From: Hyperoodon ampullatus
Lineage: Eukaryota; Chordata; Mammalia; Artiodactyla; Ziphiidae
Direction of reading: 5' to 3'
NCBI GenBank assembly: GCA_949752795.1
Contig: CATKHW010000558.1
Coordinates: 992,001-1,056,000 of the forward strand
DNA: 64,000 bases
The notes below the pieces were generated by a model. That model saw only the letters and a program-made list of their open reading frames with translations. It did no database searches and was not told the origin of the DNA. The translations under genes were made by a program, and so were the position numbers. Below are positions 1 through 10,965 of the stretch, piece by piece. Each line of letters starts with the position of its first letter. Position 1 is the first letter of the stretch.

Positions 1-359
1 AATTACAAAACAGAAACATAGTCAAATATTTAGAAAATAGACATAAGGCAGCTAAATTGGAAAGGTGGGGAAGGGTGAGGTATTATCCAGGAGGTTGAAA
101 TTAGCAAAGATACCATTCCAAGTACCAAATTGAATAACTGACAAGGCCTACACGGTACCTCAAAGAACTGCACTCAGCCCACTCAAGTCAATGGAAAATA
201 ATACATATGACTGGTAAGCATCTGAAAAAGAATTTATTGTTGTCTCACAGCACATGAATCAAGTGGATGCACAGCAGCAAAAACAGAGCTTTGAAAATCA
301 GCTGTAACCAATATAAAAATAAATTTAAAAATATGTATAAAAACAGTGAGACAGACAAA
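1..359 (+). repeat. Unit 0 (partial): diverged L1-derived tail
   Basis: This is the 3' part of a satellite unit that begins outside the window. It is the copy that still looks most like a LINE-1 3' untranslated region: the words 'caaaacagaaacatag' and 'ctgaaaaagaa' and the A-rich end around 300-360 match the artiodactyl/cetacean L1 end as I remember it. It is clearly diverged from units 4-34. Confidence 0.75.
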
Positions 360-2106
360 AATTCTTACAACTTTTGTTGAAGGGCTACGATGTAACATGG
401 ATTGAACACATGTAGACCCACAGCAGGATGATATATAAGGCTGGAAGCTATGCACACTAAGACATGTTAGAGAGGCTGGGTGAGGAAATGCAGACCTTTT
501 AAAGTAATACTGCCTGGTACCCATTCCATGGGTCCCAAATCTGCAGGTTCAAGGGAATCTTCTGACAGCGAAAACATACCTGGAAAACCAAGAAGAACGT
601 ACACCGTGTGCTCAGGAAAGGTGTCTAAAATGTACCTCATTTTTGATCTCTTGGTGCTGGGGTTCGCCATTCCAGCCACATTACTAACTAACTCCCCACT
701 TGGAGAATCAGCACCTTTAACCTCCTGTTTCACACAGTTTGCAATTTGTGCAGAGGATAAACGGGAAGAAGGGGAACCAATGCAGACTAGCTGTAGGAGT
801 TTTGACAGGCACATGTCACTCTAATTTCCCATTAGGAAGAATAATTAACCAAAGGCTCAGCCTGCCTCCCCAGAACAAGAATAGGGCCGGAAGCAATACA
901 ATGGTTTGGCGGCCAGCTCACAAAAAATGCGAGTTGAAAAATGGAGCTCAGGAGCAGACAATTCAAAGACCTGCATAGATATAAATGATAACCAACGTCC
1001 AAAAATATATTCAGGTAAGGCAACGAAGAGGATCTGAATGAGCGGCAGAATTGCAGGAAACAGATTTCAAAAGGTAGATTGTACTCACAGTTAAAGCATA
1101 TGAAAAGCAGCAGAATTTCTAAAACGATGCAGTTGGGCAAAAGGGTGTATGCGTTTTTTTCGTGAATATCTTCAGGAAAAAAACACATACAGAGTTTTTG
1201 GCTAACCAAGCAAGCGGGAAATGCAAGTCCGCTCAACAAAGAAGTCTCAATTTCCACTGCTCAGAAAGGCCATCCAAAAAATGTGTACAAACCAGAAATG
1301 CAGGAGAGGCCATGGAGAACACGGAGCCTGGTCATGCTGATGGGTGGGGTATAAATATCCAAGAGCCACTCTGAAGAAGTGTATGCTGTTTCCTAAAACA
1401 TCTAAAATACAAAGCCCCCGAGCAAAGGGGACTTCAACTCATGGGCATATGACTTGGGAAGACTAAATATCAACAAGACACAGGCACCCCAAAATTTAGG
1501 GCTGCTCTGCATACAAGAACCTCCACTTCGGTACACATATAATATCCCAGGAAAAAGAGAAATGTATAAAGAACTTGTGGTAATTTTGTACAACGGAATA
1601 TCACTCAGACGTGATATCAATGCCATAAGGCCAGTAGCAGCATAATGAGTGGATTAAGGTACGATGATTCTAAGTGCAATAAGTCACACAGAAAAAGAAT
1701 CTAATCATAAGATATCACTTATAGAGGTAATGTCAACATCACAACACATGAACTGAATTAGGAAAGAGAACAGAGTCTCACATTTAGAAAACACTCTTAT
1801 GCCTGCTTAAGGGGAATGTAGAGGTGGGGTGATGCATAAAACCAGAGTTTGATATTAGCACAGGTACCATTCCATAAACCAAATACAGAATAGACAAGAC
1901 CTACACTTTCCTCAGTGAGCGGGACTCAACACCCCTATTCCACACAGAGGAATGTATCTGACTAGTAAAAAATCTTAAAACCTATGTATTCATATGTCTC
2001 TGTAAGTGAATCAATTGTGACTAGACCGGCATAAACACGTCCGTGAAAATCAGTTCAACCCCATTATAAAAATGAATTTCAAAAACAAAACAAAATAACA
2101 GCGAAA
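360..2106 (+). repeat. Satellite unit 1 (diverged)
   Basis: Full-length but strongly diverged unit. The decayed palindrome is at 1133-1206: its arms still pair over most of their length, but several bases have changed and the flank 'ttggcc' has become 'ttgggc'. The tail from about 1480 on aligns with the L1-derived tail of the other units. It does not fit class A, B or C. Confidence 0.85.
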
Positions 2107-3066
2107 TTCTTACACAATTCCTTCAGGGGATCTGATGAAACCTGGAATGACCCTATCTGCAAAGACAGCTGGATGAGACATAAGGCTGGACACCGGGGAA
2201 TGAGAGGACTGGTGAGAATGGGAGAGAAAATGCAGACCCTTTAAAGTAGTAATGCATGCCACCATTCCATGGGTCCCAACTCTCCAGGTAGAAGGGAATA
2301 TCACTACAGTTATAACATGTATGGGAAACCTAGAGAATGAACACACTGTTTTGGCGAAAGGTTTCTAAAAGTCTCCTAATTTTTCCTCTCCTTGTGCTCC
2401 AATTTGGCATTCCAACTGCTTTACTATCAATCTCCCAACTTCGGAGAGTCAACCCCTATAACCTCCTGGTTCGCACAGTTTGCTAATTGTGCAGAGGATG
2501 AAAGGGAAGAGGGAGAACCAATCAGAGAGTAGATGAAGGCATTTGGACGGGCACATGTCACTCTAATTTCCCGTTCAGGAAGAAGAATTAACCAAAGCCT
2601 CAGCCAACAACAGGGAACCAGTATAGCCACCCCTGGAACCAGTATAGGTCCTGAAGCAATACTGTGGATTTGCGGTCAGCTCACAAAAATGGGATTTCAA
2701 AATTGGAGCTCAGGAACACAGAAATTCACAAACCTGCAGTTATAAAGAACTACTCAATTCCAAAAATCTGTTGAGGAAAGGCAAAGAAGTGGACTTGAAA
2801 ATGAGGCAGAATTGCACAAAACATATTTCAAGAGGTAAATTAGAATTGCCTTTAAAGCTCAGGAAAAGCATCACAACTTCGACAATGATGCACTTGGCCA
2901 AAAAGGGCGTATGACTTTTCTCCTGAATATATATTCAGGAGAAAACGCATACGCCCTTTTTGGCCAATCAAGCAAGCGCACAATGCAAATCCACACTACA
3001 AAGAATTGTCACTTCCCACCGGTAAAAAGGGTTATCCGAAAATCTGTAAAAACCACAAAGGCAAGA
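2107..3066 (+). repeat. Satellite unit 2, left part
   Basis: First ~960 bp of a diverged unit, with the palindrome at 2894-2967. Here the palindrome centre has one extra 'at' step compared with later copies. The unit breaks off in the middle of 'ggcaaga' at 3066, where the minisatellite starts, and resumes at 8581. Confidence 0.88.
2894..2967. repeat. Palindrome of unit 2 (early form)
   Basis: Inverted repeat of 74 bp. Outer arms 'ttggccaaaaagggcgtatg' and its reverse complement pair perfectly. A short mismatch follows (left 'act', right 'acg'), then the inner arms close around 'gaatatatattc'. Its presence in a diverged edge unit shows the palindrome predates the A/B/C classes. Confidence 0.9.
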
Positions 3067-3938
3067 GAGAGATGACAAGGGCATGAAGCAATGTGATCCC
3101 AAGGGTCATGGAGGATTGTGATGACAAGTGCATGGAGCATTGTGATGACAAGATTATGTAGCATTTGCTGACAAAGGCATGGAACATTGTGATAACAAGG
3201 TACATGGGGCACTGTGATGACAAGCCTCAAGGAGCATTGTGATTAGAGTGGTCATGGAGCATTGGGATGACAAGGGCATGGATCATTTTGATGACAAGGG
3301 TCATGGAGCATTTTGATCACAAGAGTCCCGGATCATTGTGTTGTCAGTGTTCATGGAGCGTTGTGATGACAGTGGTCCTGGAGCATTGTGATGAGAGTGG
3401 TCACGGAGCATTGAGATGAGAAGGTCATGGAGCATTGGGCTGAAAATGTTCAAGGAGTATTGTGATGAGAGGGGTCATGAAGCATTGTGATGACAAGGTA
3501 CTGGAGCATTGTGATAAGAAGACCATGGAGCCTTGTGGTGACAAGTCTCATGGAGCATTCTAATGAAAAGGGGCATGGAGCATTGTGATTACAGGCGTCT
3601 TGGAGCATTGTGATGACAAGGGCATGGAGCATTGGGATGAGAAGGCCATGGAGCGTTCTGATGACATGCATCACGGAGCACTGTGATGACAAGGGTATGG
3701 AGCATTGTGATTACAGGGGTCTTGGAGCACTGTGATGAAAAGGGCATGGATCATTTTGATGAAAAAGGCATGGAGCCTTGTCATGACAGGGTTCAAGGAG
3801 CATAATGACGACAAGTGTCAGGGAGCATTGTGATGACAAGGGTATTGAGCATTGTGATGACAAAGGTCATGGAGCATTGTGATGAGAAGACCATGGATAA
3901 TTGTGGTGACGAGCGTCATGGGGCGTTGTGATGATAAG

Positions 3939-4608
3939 TGTTATGGAACATTTTGATCAGAAGGATTGGGAGCATTTTGGTGACAGAGGTCATAGAGCAT
4001 TTTGATTTCATTGATATGACAATAGCATGAAGCATTATGATGATGGGCATGGTGCATTTTGATGACAGGGTTCATGGAGCAGTGAGATGAAAAGGGGCAT
4101 GGAGCATTGTGATAACAGCAGTCTTGGAGCATTGTGATGACAAGGGCATGGAGCATTGTGATTACAGGGGCCGTGGAGCATTGTGATGACAAGGGTCATG
4201 GAGCCTTGTGATGACAAGCCTGTGGAACATTGTGATGGCAGGGGTCATGGAGCATTGTTATGACAGTGGTAATGGAGCATTGTGATGACAAGGGCATGGA
4301 GCATTCATCTGAAAAATTTCATGGATTATTGTAATGAGAGGGGGAAGGAGCATTGTGATGACAAGGCAACGGAATACTGAGATACATGGGTCATGCAGGA
4401 TTGTAATGACCAGCGCATGGAGCATTGTGATAAGAAGGACATCGAGCATTGTGAGGACAAGCGTCATGGAGCTTTGTGATGCCAAGGCCATGGAGCAATG
4501 TGATGAGAGTGTTCATGGAGCATTGTGATGACAATGGCATGCAGCATTGTGATGCCAAGGGTCATGGAGCTTTGTGATGACAAAGGTCATGGAGCATTTT
4601 GATGACAA
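3939..4608. repeat. Minisatellite block, copy 1 of a ~0.65-kb higher-order duplication
   Basis: This run of variant units recurs in the same order at 7058-7676. Shared rare variants include 'tgttatggaaca' followed by 'gatcagaagg', the unusual stretch around 4005-4050 with 'gatttc' and 'gatgatgggca', the 'gaaaa.tttcatggattatt' unit near 4310, and 'tcatgcaggattgtaatgac' near 4391. The offset is ~3,120 bp at the left and ~3,070 bp at the right, so small indels have occurred since duplication. Confidence 0.8.
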
Positions 4609-7057
4609 GTGTGTGGTGCACTCTGTTGTGAAGGGCGGGGAGCATTGTGATGACAGGGTCAAAGAGAAATTTGATGAAAAGTGTCATGGAACAATTTGAT
4701 CAAAGTGGTTATGGAACATTGTGATGTCAGGGGTCCTGGAGCATTTTGATGAAAAGGGTCATGGAGCATTTTGATGACAGGGGTTATGGAACATTGTGAT
4801 GTCAGGGGTCATTGAACATTGTGATGATAAGTGCATGTAGCATTTTGATGACAGGAGTCATGGAACATTGTGATGACAGGGGTGAGGGAGTATTGTGATG
4901 AATAGTGATGTAACATTGTGATATCAGTGGTGAGAGATCATTTTGATGAGAAGTGCATGGAGCATTTTGATGACAAAGTTTATGGAGCACTGTGATGAAA
5001 AGATTGTGGAGCACTGTGATGACAAGCGCATGGCACATTGTGATGACATGGGTCATGGAGCATTGTGCTGAGAAAGGCATAGAGCATTGTGATGACAAGG
5101 GTCAAATAGCATTGTGATGAAAAGTTCATGGAGCATTGTGGTGAATAATGTCACAGAGATTGGTGATGACGAGGGCATGTACCATTGTGACGACAAAGGT
5201 CATGAAGCATTGAGATGACTGGAGTCACGGAGCATTGTGATGACAGGGGTCATGGAGCATTTTAATAACAAGGGCATGGAGCATTGTGATGACAAGTGTC
5301 ATGGAGGATTCTGATGACAAAGATAATGGAGCATTGTGATGACAATCGCTTGGAGCATTGTGATGACAAGGGTCAGTGAGCATTGTACTGACAAGTGCAT
5401 GGAGAATTGTGATTACAAGTGTAATGCAGCACTCTTATGACAAGCTTGTGAAGTATTTTGATGACAATGGCATGGAGCATTCTGATGACATGCGTCACGG
5501 AGCTTTGTGATGACAAGGGCATGGAGCATTGTGAGGAGAAGTGCATCGAGCGTTGTGATGACAAGCCTCATGGAGATTTGTGATGACAAATGCATGGAGC
5601 AATGTGATGAGAGTGTTCATGGAGCATTGTTATGACAATGGAATGGAACATTGTGATGCCAAGGGTCATGGAGCTTTGTGATGACAAAGTCATTGAGCAT
5701 TTTGATGACCAGGGTGTGGTGCATTGTGATGAGAAGTGCAGGGAGCATTGTGATGACATGGGTTATGGAGCATTGTGCTTACATGCGCATCGAGCATTGT
5801 GATGACAAATGTCATGGGGCATTGTGCTGAAAATTGCATGGAGCTTTGTGATGAAAAGGGTCACAGAGCATTGTGATGAATAGTTCATGCAGCATTGTGA
5901 TGACAGAGTCATGGAGCAATCTGATGAAATGTATCATGGAACATTTTGATGACAGGGGTTATGGAACATTGTGATGTCAGGGGTCATGGAGCATTGTGAT
6001 GAAAAGTGTCATGGAGCATTTTGTGACAGGGGTTATGGAACATTGTGATGTCAGGGGTCAGGGAGGATTGTGAAGATATGGGAATGTAGCATTGTGATGA
6101 TATGGGCATGTAGCATTTTGATGACAGGGGTCATGGAACATGATGATGACGGGGTGAGGGAGTATTGTGATGACTAGTGATGGAACATTGTGATATATGT
6201 GGTGAGAGAGCATTTAGATGAGAAGTGCATGGAGAATTGTGATGACACGTTTTATGGAGCATAGCGATGAAAAGGATGTGGAGCACTGTGATGACAAGCG
6301 CATGGCGCATTGTTATGACATGGGTCATGGAGCATTGTGCTGACAAGTGCATGGAGCATCGTGATGACAAGCGTCATGGAGCATTGTGCTGACAAAGGCA
6401 TGTAGCATTGTGATGACAAGGCTCATAGGGTTTTGTGATGAAAAGTTCATGGAGCATTGTGGTGACAAAGGTCACAGAGACTTGTGTGACGAGGGCATGG
6501 ACCATTGTGATGACAAAGGTCATGAATCATTGTGATGACTGGAGGAACGGAGCACTGTGATGACAAGAGCATGGAGCACTATGATGACAGGGGCATGGAA
6601 CATTGGTCTGACAAGTTTCATGGATTATTGTGATGACAGTGGGCATGGCACATTGTGATGACAAGGGCATGGAACACTGTCGTGACAAAGGTCACAGAGC
6701 CTTGTGTGACGAAAGCATGGACCACTGTGATATAAAATGTCATAAAGCACTGTGATGACTAGAGTCACGGAGCATTGTGATGACAGGGGTCATGGAGCAT
6801 TGTGATGACAAAGGCATGGAGCATTGTGATGACAGGGGCATGGAACATTGGTCTGACAGTTTTCATGGATTATTGTGATGACAGTGGGCATGGCTCATTG
6901 TGATGACAAGGGCATGGAGCATTGTGATGACAAGGTCATGGAGTATTGTGTAGACAGGTGTCAGGGAGCATTGTGATGACATATGTCATGGTCCATTGCG
7001 ATGACAATGGCATGGAGCATTGTGATGCCAAGTGTCATGGAGCATTGTAATGACAAG

Positions 7058-7676
7058 TGTTATGGAACATTGTGATCAGAAGGGTTTGGAGCATTGTGAT
7101 GACAGAGGTCATTGAGCCTTTTGATTTCCTTGTGATGACAATAGCATGAAATATTATGGTGATGGGCACGGTGCATTGTGATGACATGGTTCATGAAGCA
7201 TTGAGAAGAAAAGTGGCATGGAGCATTGTGATTACACGGGTGTTGGAGCATTGTGATGACAAGGGCATGGAGGCTTGTGATGACAAGGCCGTGGAACATT
7301 GTGATAGCAGGGTCATGGAGCATTGTTATGACAGGGGTAATGGAGCATTGTGATGACAAGGGTATGGGGCATTGGTCTGAAAATTTTCATGGATTATTTT
7401 GATGAGAGTGGGCATGGATCATTGTGATAACAAGGGCACGGAACACTGTGATACATAGATCATGCAGGATTGTAATGACAAGGGCATGTAGCATTGTGTT
7501 GAGAAGGACATCGAGCATTGTGATTACAAGAGTCATGGAGATTTGGGATGACAAGTGCATGGGGCAATGTGATGAGAGTGTTCATGGAGCATTGTGATGA
7601 CATTGGAATGGAGCATTGTGATGCCAATGGTCATGGAGCTTTGTGATGACAAATGTCATGGAGCATTTTGATGACA
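7058..7676. repeat. Minisatellite block, copy 2 of the ~0.65-kb higher-order duplication
   Basis: Partner of 3939-4608, with the same succession of rare unit variants. A shorter third relative covering the end of the block ('atcgagc' through 'ggagctttgtgatgac') lies at about 5541-5700. Confidence 0.78.
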
Positions 7677-8830
7677 TATGTTATGGAGCATTGTGAGGTC
7701 AGGTGTCATGGAGCATTGTGATGAAAAGGATCATGGAGCATTTTGATTACATGGCTTATGGAGCACTGTGATGTCAGGGGTCATGGAGCACTGTGATGAT
7801 AAGGGCATGTAGTATTGTGATGACAGGGGTCTGGGAAAATTGTGATGACAAGGGTGAGGGAGTACTCTTATGACTAGTGATGGAACATTGTGATATCAGT
7901 GGTGACGGATCTTTTTGATGAGAAGTGCATGCAGCATTGTGATGACAAGCTGGTGGAGCATTTTGCTGACAAGCGCATGGAGCATTGTGATGACAAGGGT
8001 CATTGAGTATTGTGCTGAGAAAGGCATGGAGCATTGTGATGACAAGGGTCATGGAGCATTGTGGTGACACAGGTCACAGAGCCTTGTGATGACGAGGGCA
8101 TTGACCATTGTGATGACAAAGATCATGAAGCATTGTGGTGAATGAAGTCACGGGGCATTGTGATGACAGGGGTCATGGAGCATTGTGATGTCAAGGGCAT
8201 GGAGCATTGTGATGACAGGGGCATGGAGCATTGGTCTCACAAATTTCATGGATTATTGTGATGACAGTGGGCATGGTGCATTGTGATGAAAAGAGCATGG
8301 AAAATTGTGATGACAATGTCATGGATTATTGTGAAGACAGGTGTCAGGGAACAATGTGATGACATATGTCACGGTCCATTGTGATGCCAATGACATGGAG
8401 CACTGTGATGCCAAGTGTCATGGAGTATTGTGATGACAAAGGTAAAGGAGCATTGTGATGATCAGGACTTGGAGCAATGTGATGGCAAGACCGTGGAGCA
8501 TTGTGATGAGGAGACCATGGATAATTGTTATGACGAGCATCATGGAGCTTTATGATGAAAAGAGACACGCAGCATTCTGACATAAGATATCACTTATGAA
8601 GGAAATGTAAACATGGCTAAACATGGACTGAATTAGGAAAGAGTACAGAGTCTCACATTTAGAAAACATACTTATGGCTGCTTAGGGGAAAGAAAGGTGG
8701 GAAGATGCACAAAACCAGAGTTTGATATTAGGACAGGTACCGTTCCATAATCCAAATACAGAATAGACAAGACCTACTCCTTCCTCAGTGAACGGGACTC
8801 AACACCCCTATTCCCCGCAGAGGAATATAT

Positions 8831-8844
8831 CTGAGTAGTAAGAA

Positions 8845-8847
<3 letters not shown>
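8831..8847. repeat. Target-site duplication, left copy
   Basis: 'ctgagtagtaagaatct' here matches 'ctgattagtaagaatct' at 9072-9088 except for one base. Undisturbed satellite units read 'ctgactagtaagaatct' at this place, which confirms that the SINE inserted into an existing unit. Confidence 0.9.
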
Positions 8848-8881
<34 letters not shown>

Positions 8882-9071
8882 GGTATGTGGGCCTCTCACT
8901 GTTGTGGCCTCTGCCGTTGCGGAGCACAGGCTCAGGACACGCAGGCTCAATGGCCATGGCTCATGGGCCAAGCTGCTCCGCGGCATGTGGGATCCTCCCA
9001 GACCGGGGCACGAACCCGTGTCCCCTGCATCGGCAGGCGGACGCTCCACCACTGCGCCACCAGGGAAGCCC
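8848..9071 (-). mobile_element. CHR-type SINE (tRNA-derived), full length
   Basis: Read on the minus strand, the element begins at 9071 with 'gggcttccctggtggcgcag' and ends in a poly(A) tail seen as poly(T) at 8848-8879. A pol III A box 'tggcgcagtgg' (9049-9059) and a B box 'ggttcgtgcccc' (9005-9016) are present, as expected for a tRNA-derived SINE. The body matches the CHR family, abundant in cetaceans, as I know it. It sits in the L1-derived tail of satellite unit 2. It cannot move on its own and depends on L1 proteins. It has few obvious lesions. Confidence 0.93.
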
Positions 9072-9088
9072 CTGATTAGTAAGAATCT
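9072..9088. repeat. Target-site duplication, right copy
   Basis: Right-hand partner of 8831-8847, 17 bp, one mismatch. The length and the A/T-rich 3' junction fit L1-driven target-primed insertion. Confidence 0.9.
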
Positions 9089-9220
9089 TAAAACATATTT
9101 ATCGATATGTCTCCGTAAGGGAATCAAATCTGTCTAGACCGTCATAAACACGTCAGTGAAAATCAGCTCAACCTCAGTATAAAAATGAATTTCAAAAACA
9201 AAACAAAAAAAACAGCGAAA

Positions 9221-10965
9221 TTCAAACACAATTCCTTCAGGTGTTATGATGAAACCTGTAATGACCCCATCTAAAATGACAGCTGGATGAGACATAAGGC
9301 TGGTCACTTGGGACTGAGAGGATTGGTGAGATTGGGTGCGAAAATCCAGACGCTTTAAAGCAATAATGCATTCCACCAATTCCATGTTTCCCAACTCTCC
9401 AGGTAGAAGGGAATATCACTACAGTTATAACATGTATGGGAAACGTAGAGAATGTACACACTGTGAATCCTAAAGGATTCTAAAACTCAACTAATAGTCC
9501 CTCTCCTGGTGCTCCAGTTTGACTTTACAACTGCTTTACTATCAATCTCCCAACTTGGAGAGAGAGCCCCTTTAACCTCCTGATTCACACAGGTTGCCAA
9601 TTTGGCAGAGGATGAAAGGGAAGAGGGAGAACCAATGAGAGAGTATCTGTTAGGCATTTGGATGGACACATGTCACTCTAATTTCCCGGCAGGAAGAAGA
9701 ATTAACCAATGTCTCAGCCACACACTGGGAACCAGTATAGGTCCTGAACCAAAATTTTGGACTTGTGGTCAGCTCACCAAAAAAGAGTTGAAAAATGGAG
9801 CTCAGGGGCACAGCATTTCACAAACTGGCAGAGTAATAAAGGACAACTATCGTCCAAAAATCTGTTGAGGGAAGGCAACGAGGCAGACTTGAAAGCGAGC
9901 CAGAATAGCAGGAAACAGATTTCAAGAGGTACATTGGAATCGCCTTTAAAGCACAGGAAGAGGGGCAAAACTTCAACAATGATGCACTTGGCCAAAGAGG
10001 GCGTATGCGTTTTCTCCTGAATATATTCAGGAGGAAACGCATACGCCCTGTTGGGCCAAGCAAGCAAGCGGGCAATGCAATTTGGCACTGCAAAGAAGTA
10101 TCACTTCCCACCGTTCAAAAGTGACATCCACAAAATGTGTAAAAACAACAAAGGCAAGACAGGCCCTGGAGAACAGGGAGCCTAGTTATGCTGATGGGCA
10201 GGATGTAAATTGCCTGCTGCCTCTCTGGAAGAGTGCACTGTGCTCCCAAAAACAGGTAAACAACAGAGATACACAGCCAAGGGCACTTCCAGTCTAGGGA
10301 ATATAACTTGGGAAAACTGAAAATCAATAAGACAGAGCCACCCCAAAATTAGGGCTGCACTGCTTACAAGAACCTCAACTTGGGTACACCGTAAATATCC
10401 CGGGAAAGACAAAAATGGTTTAAGAAATTGTATTAATTACGGAAGATGGAATATCCCCCAGCCATGCAATCAATGTCATGAGGCCAGTAGCAACAAAATG
10501 AGTGGATTCAGGTACGATGATTCTAAGTGAAATAAGTCACAGAGAAAAAGAAACTTATCATAAGATATCACTTATGAAGGTCCTGTAAACATGGCTACAC
10601 ATGAACTGAGTTAGCAAAGAGAACAGAGACTTACATTTAGAAAACACTCTTATGCCTGTTTAAGGGGTAAGGAGAGGTGGGGTGATGCATAAAACCAGAG
10701 TTTGATATCCGTACAGGTACTATTCCAAAAACCAAATATGGAATAGACAAGACCTACACCTTCTTCAGTGAAAGGGACTCAATCCTCCATATTTCCCGCA
10801 GAGGAATATATCTGACTAGTAAGAATCTTAAAACCTATATATTGATATGTCTCCATAAGGGAATCAAGTGTGTCTAGACTGGCATAAACTTGTCAGTGAG
10901 AATCAGCTCAAACCCACTATAAAAAGGAATTTCAAAAACAAAACAAACAAAAAAAAACAGGAAAA
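9221..10965 (+). repeat. Satellite unit 3 (intermediate divergence)
   Basis: First uninterrupted unit right of the SINE, with its palindrome at 9988-10059. Its left half is diverged, while its tail ('ccgtaaatatcccggg', 'acggaagatgg' near 10440) is class-C-like. It links the decayed edge to the homogenised array. Confidence 0.9.

Larger units (their letters stand above)
3067..8580. repeat. Minisatellite, ~24-bp unit, ~230 copies
   Basis: About 5.5 kb of short tandem repeats with the core 'catggagcattgtgatgaca', followed by a variable 'aggg', 'agggt' or 'agtgt', giving units of about 22 to 25 bp. By length there are roughly 230 units. Copies differ at many positions and the array has internal higher-order order. 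The + strand has many more G than C. Both ends join satellite sequence directly: 'ggcaaga' on the left and 'cataagatatcac' on the right. In an uninterrupted unit these two points are ~400 bp apart, so that stretch is missing here. I do not recognise the repeat family. Minus-strand reading frames such as those rich in His, Cys, Ser and Met are by-products of near-24-bp periodicity. Confidence 0.95.
8581..9220 (+). repeat. Satellite unit 2, right part (L1-derived tail, SINE inside)
   Basis: Satellite sequence resumes at 'cataagatatcacttatgaa' and runs to the A-rich end near 9215. The SINE and its target-site duplication (8831-9088) split this tail. The spacing adds up: the palindrome-to-palindrome distance 2894 to 9988 is 7,094 bp, which equals one unit plus minisatellite plus SINE minus ~400 bp. 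Confidence 0.88.

Noticed and set aside
3067..8580. CRISPR-like array
   Set aside because: Units adjoin without unique spacers, and the genome is mammalian.
3067..8580. G-quadruplex array in the minisatellite
   Set aside because: Runs of three G occur about once per unit, some 20 bases apart, too far for a stable intramolecular quadruplex.
3009..8583. Minus-strand frames with repeating Ser/Gln/Cys/Met and His/Asn/Pro motifs, resembling a repeat protein
   Set aside because: The periodicity comes from near-24-bp units, the frames break wherever a unit has another length, and there is no promoter, splice structure or conserved start.
9005..9071. tRNA gene
   Set aside because: A and B boxes belong to the tRNA-derived head of the SINE; the rest of a tRNA cloverleaf is not kept and the poly(A) tail and target duplication identify a retroposon.
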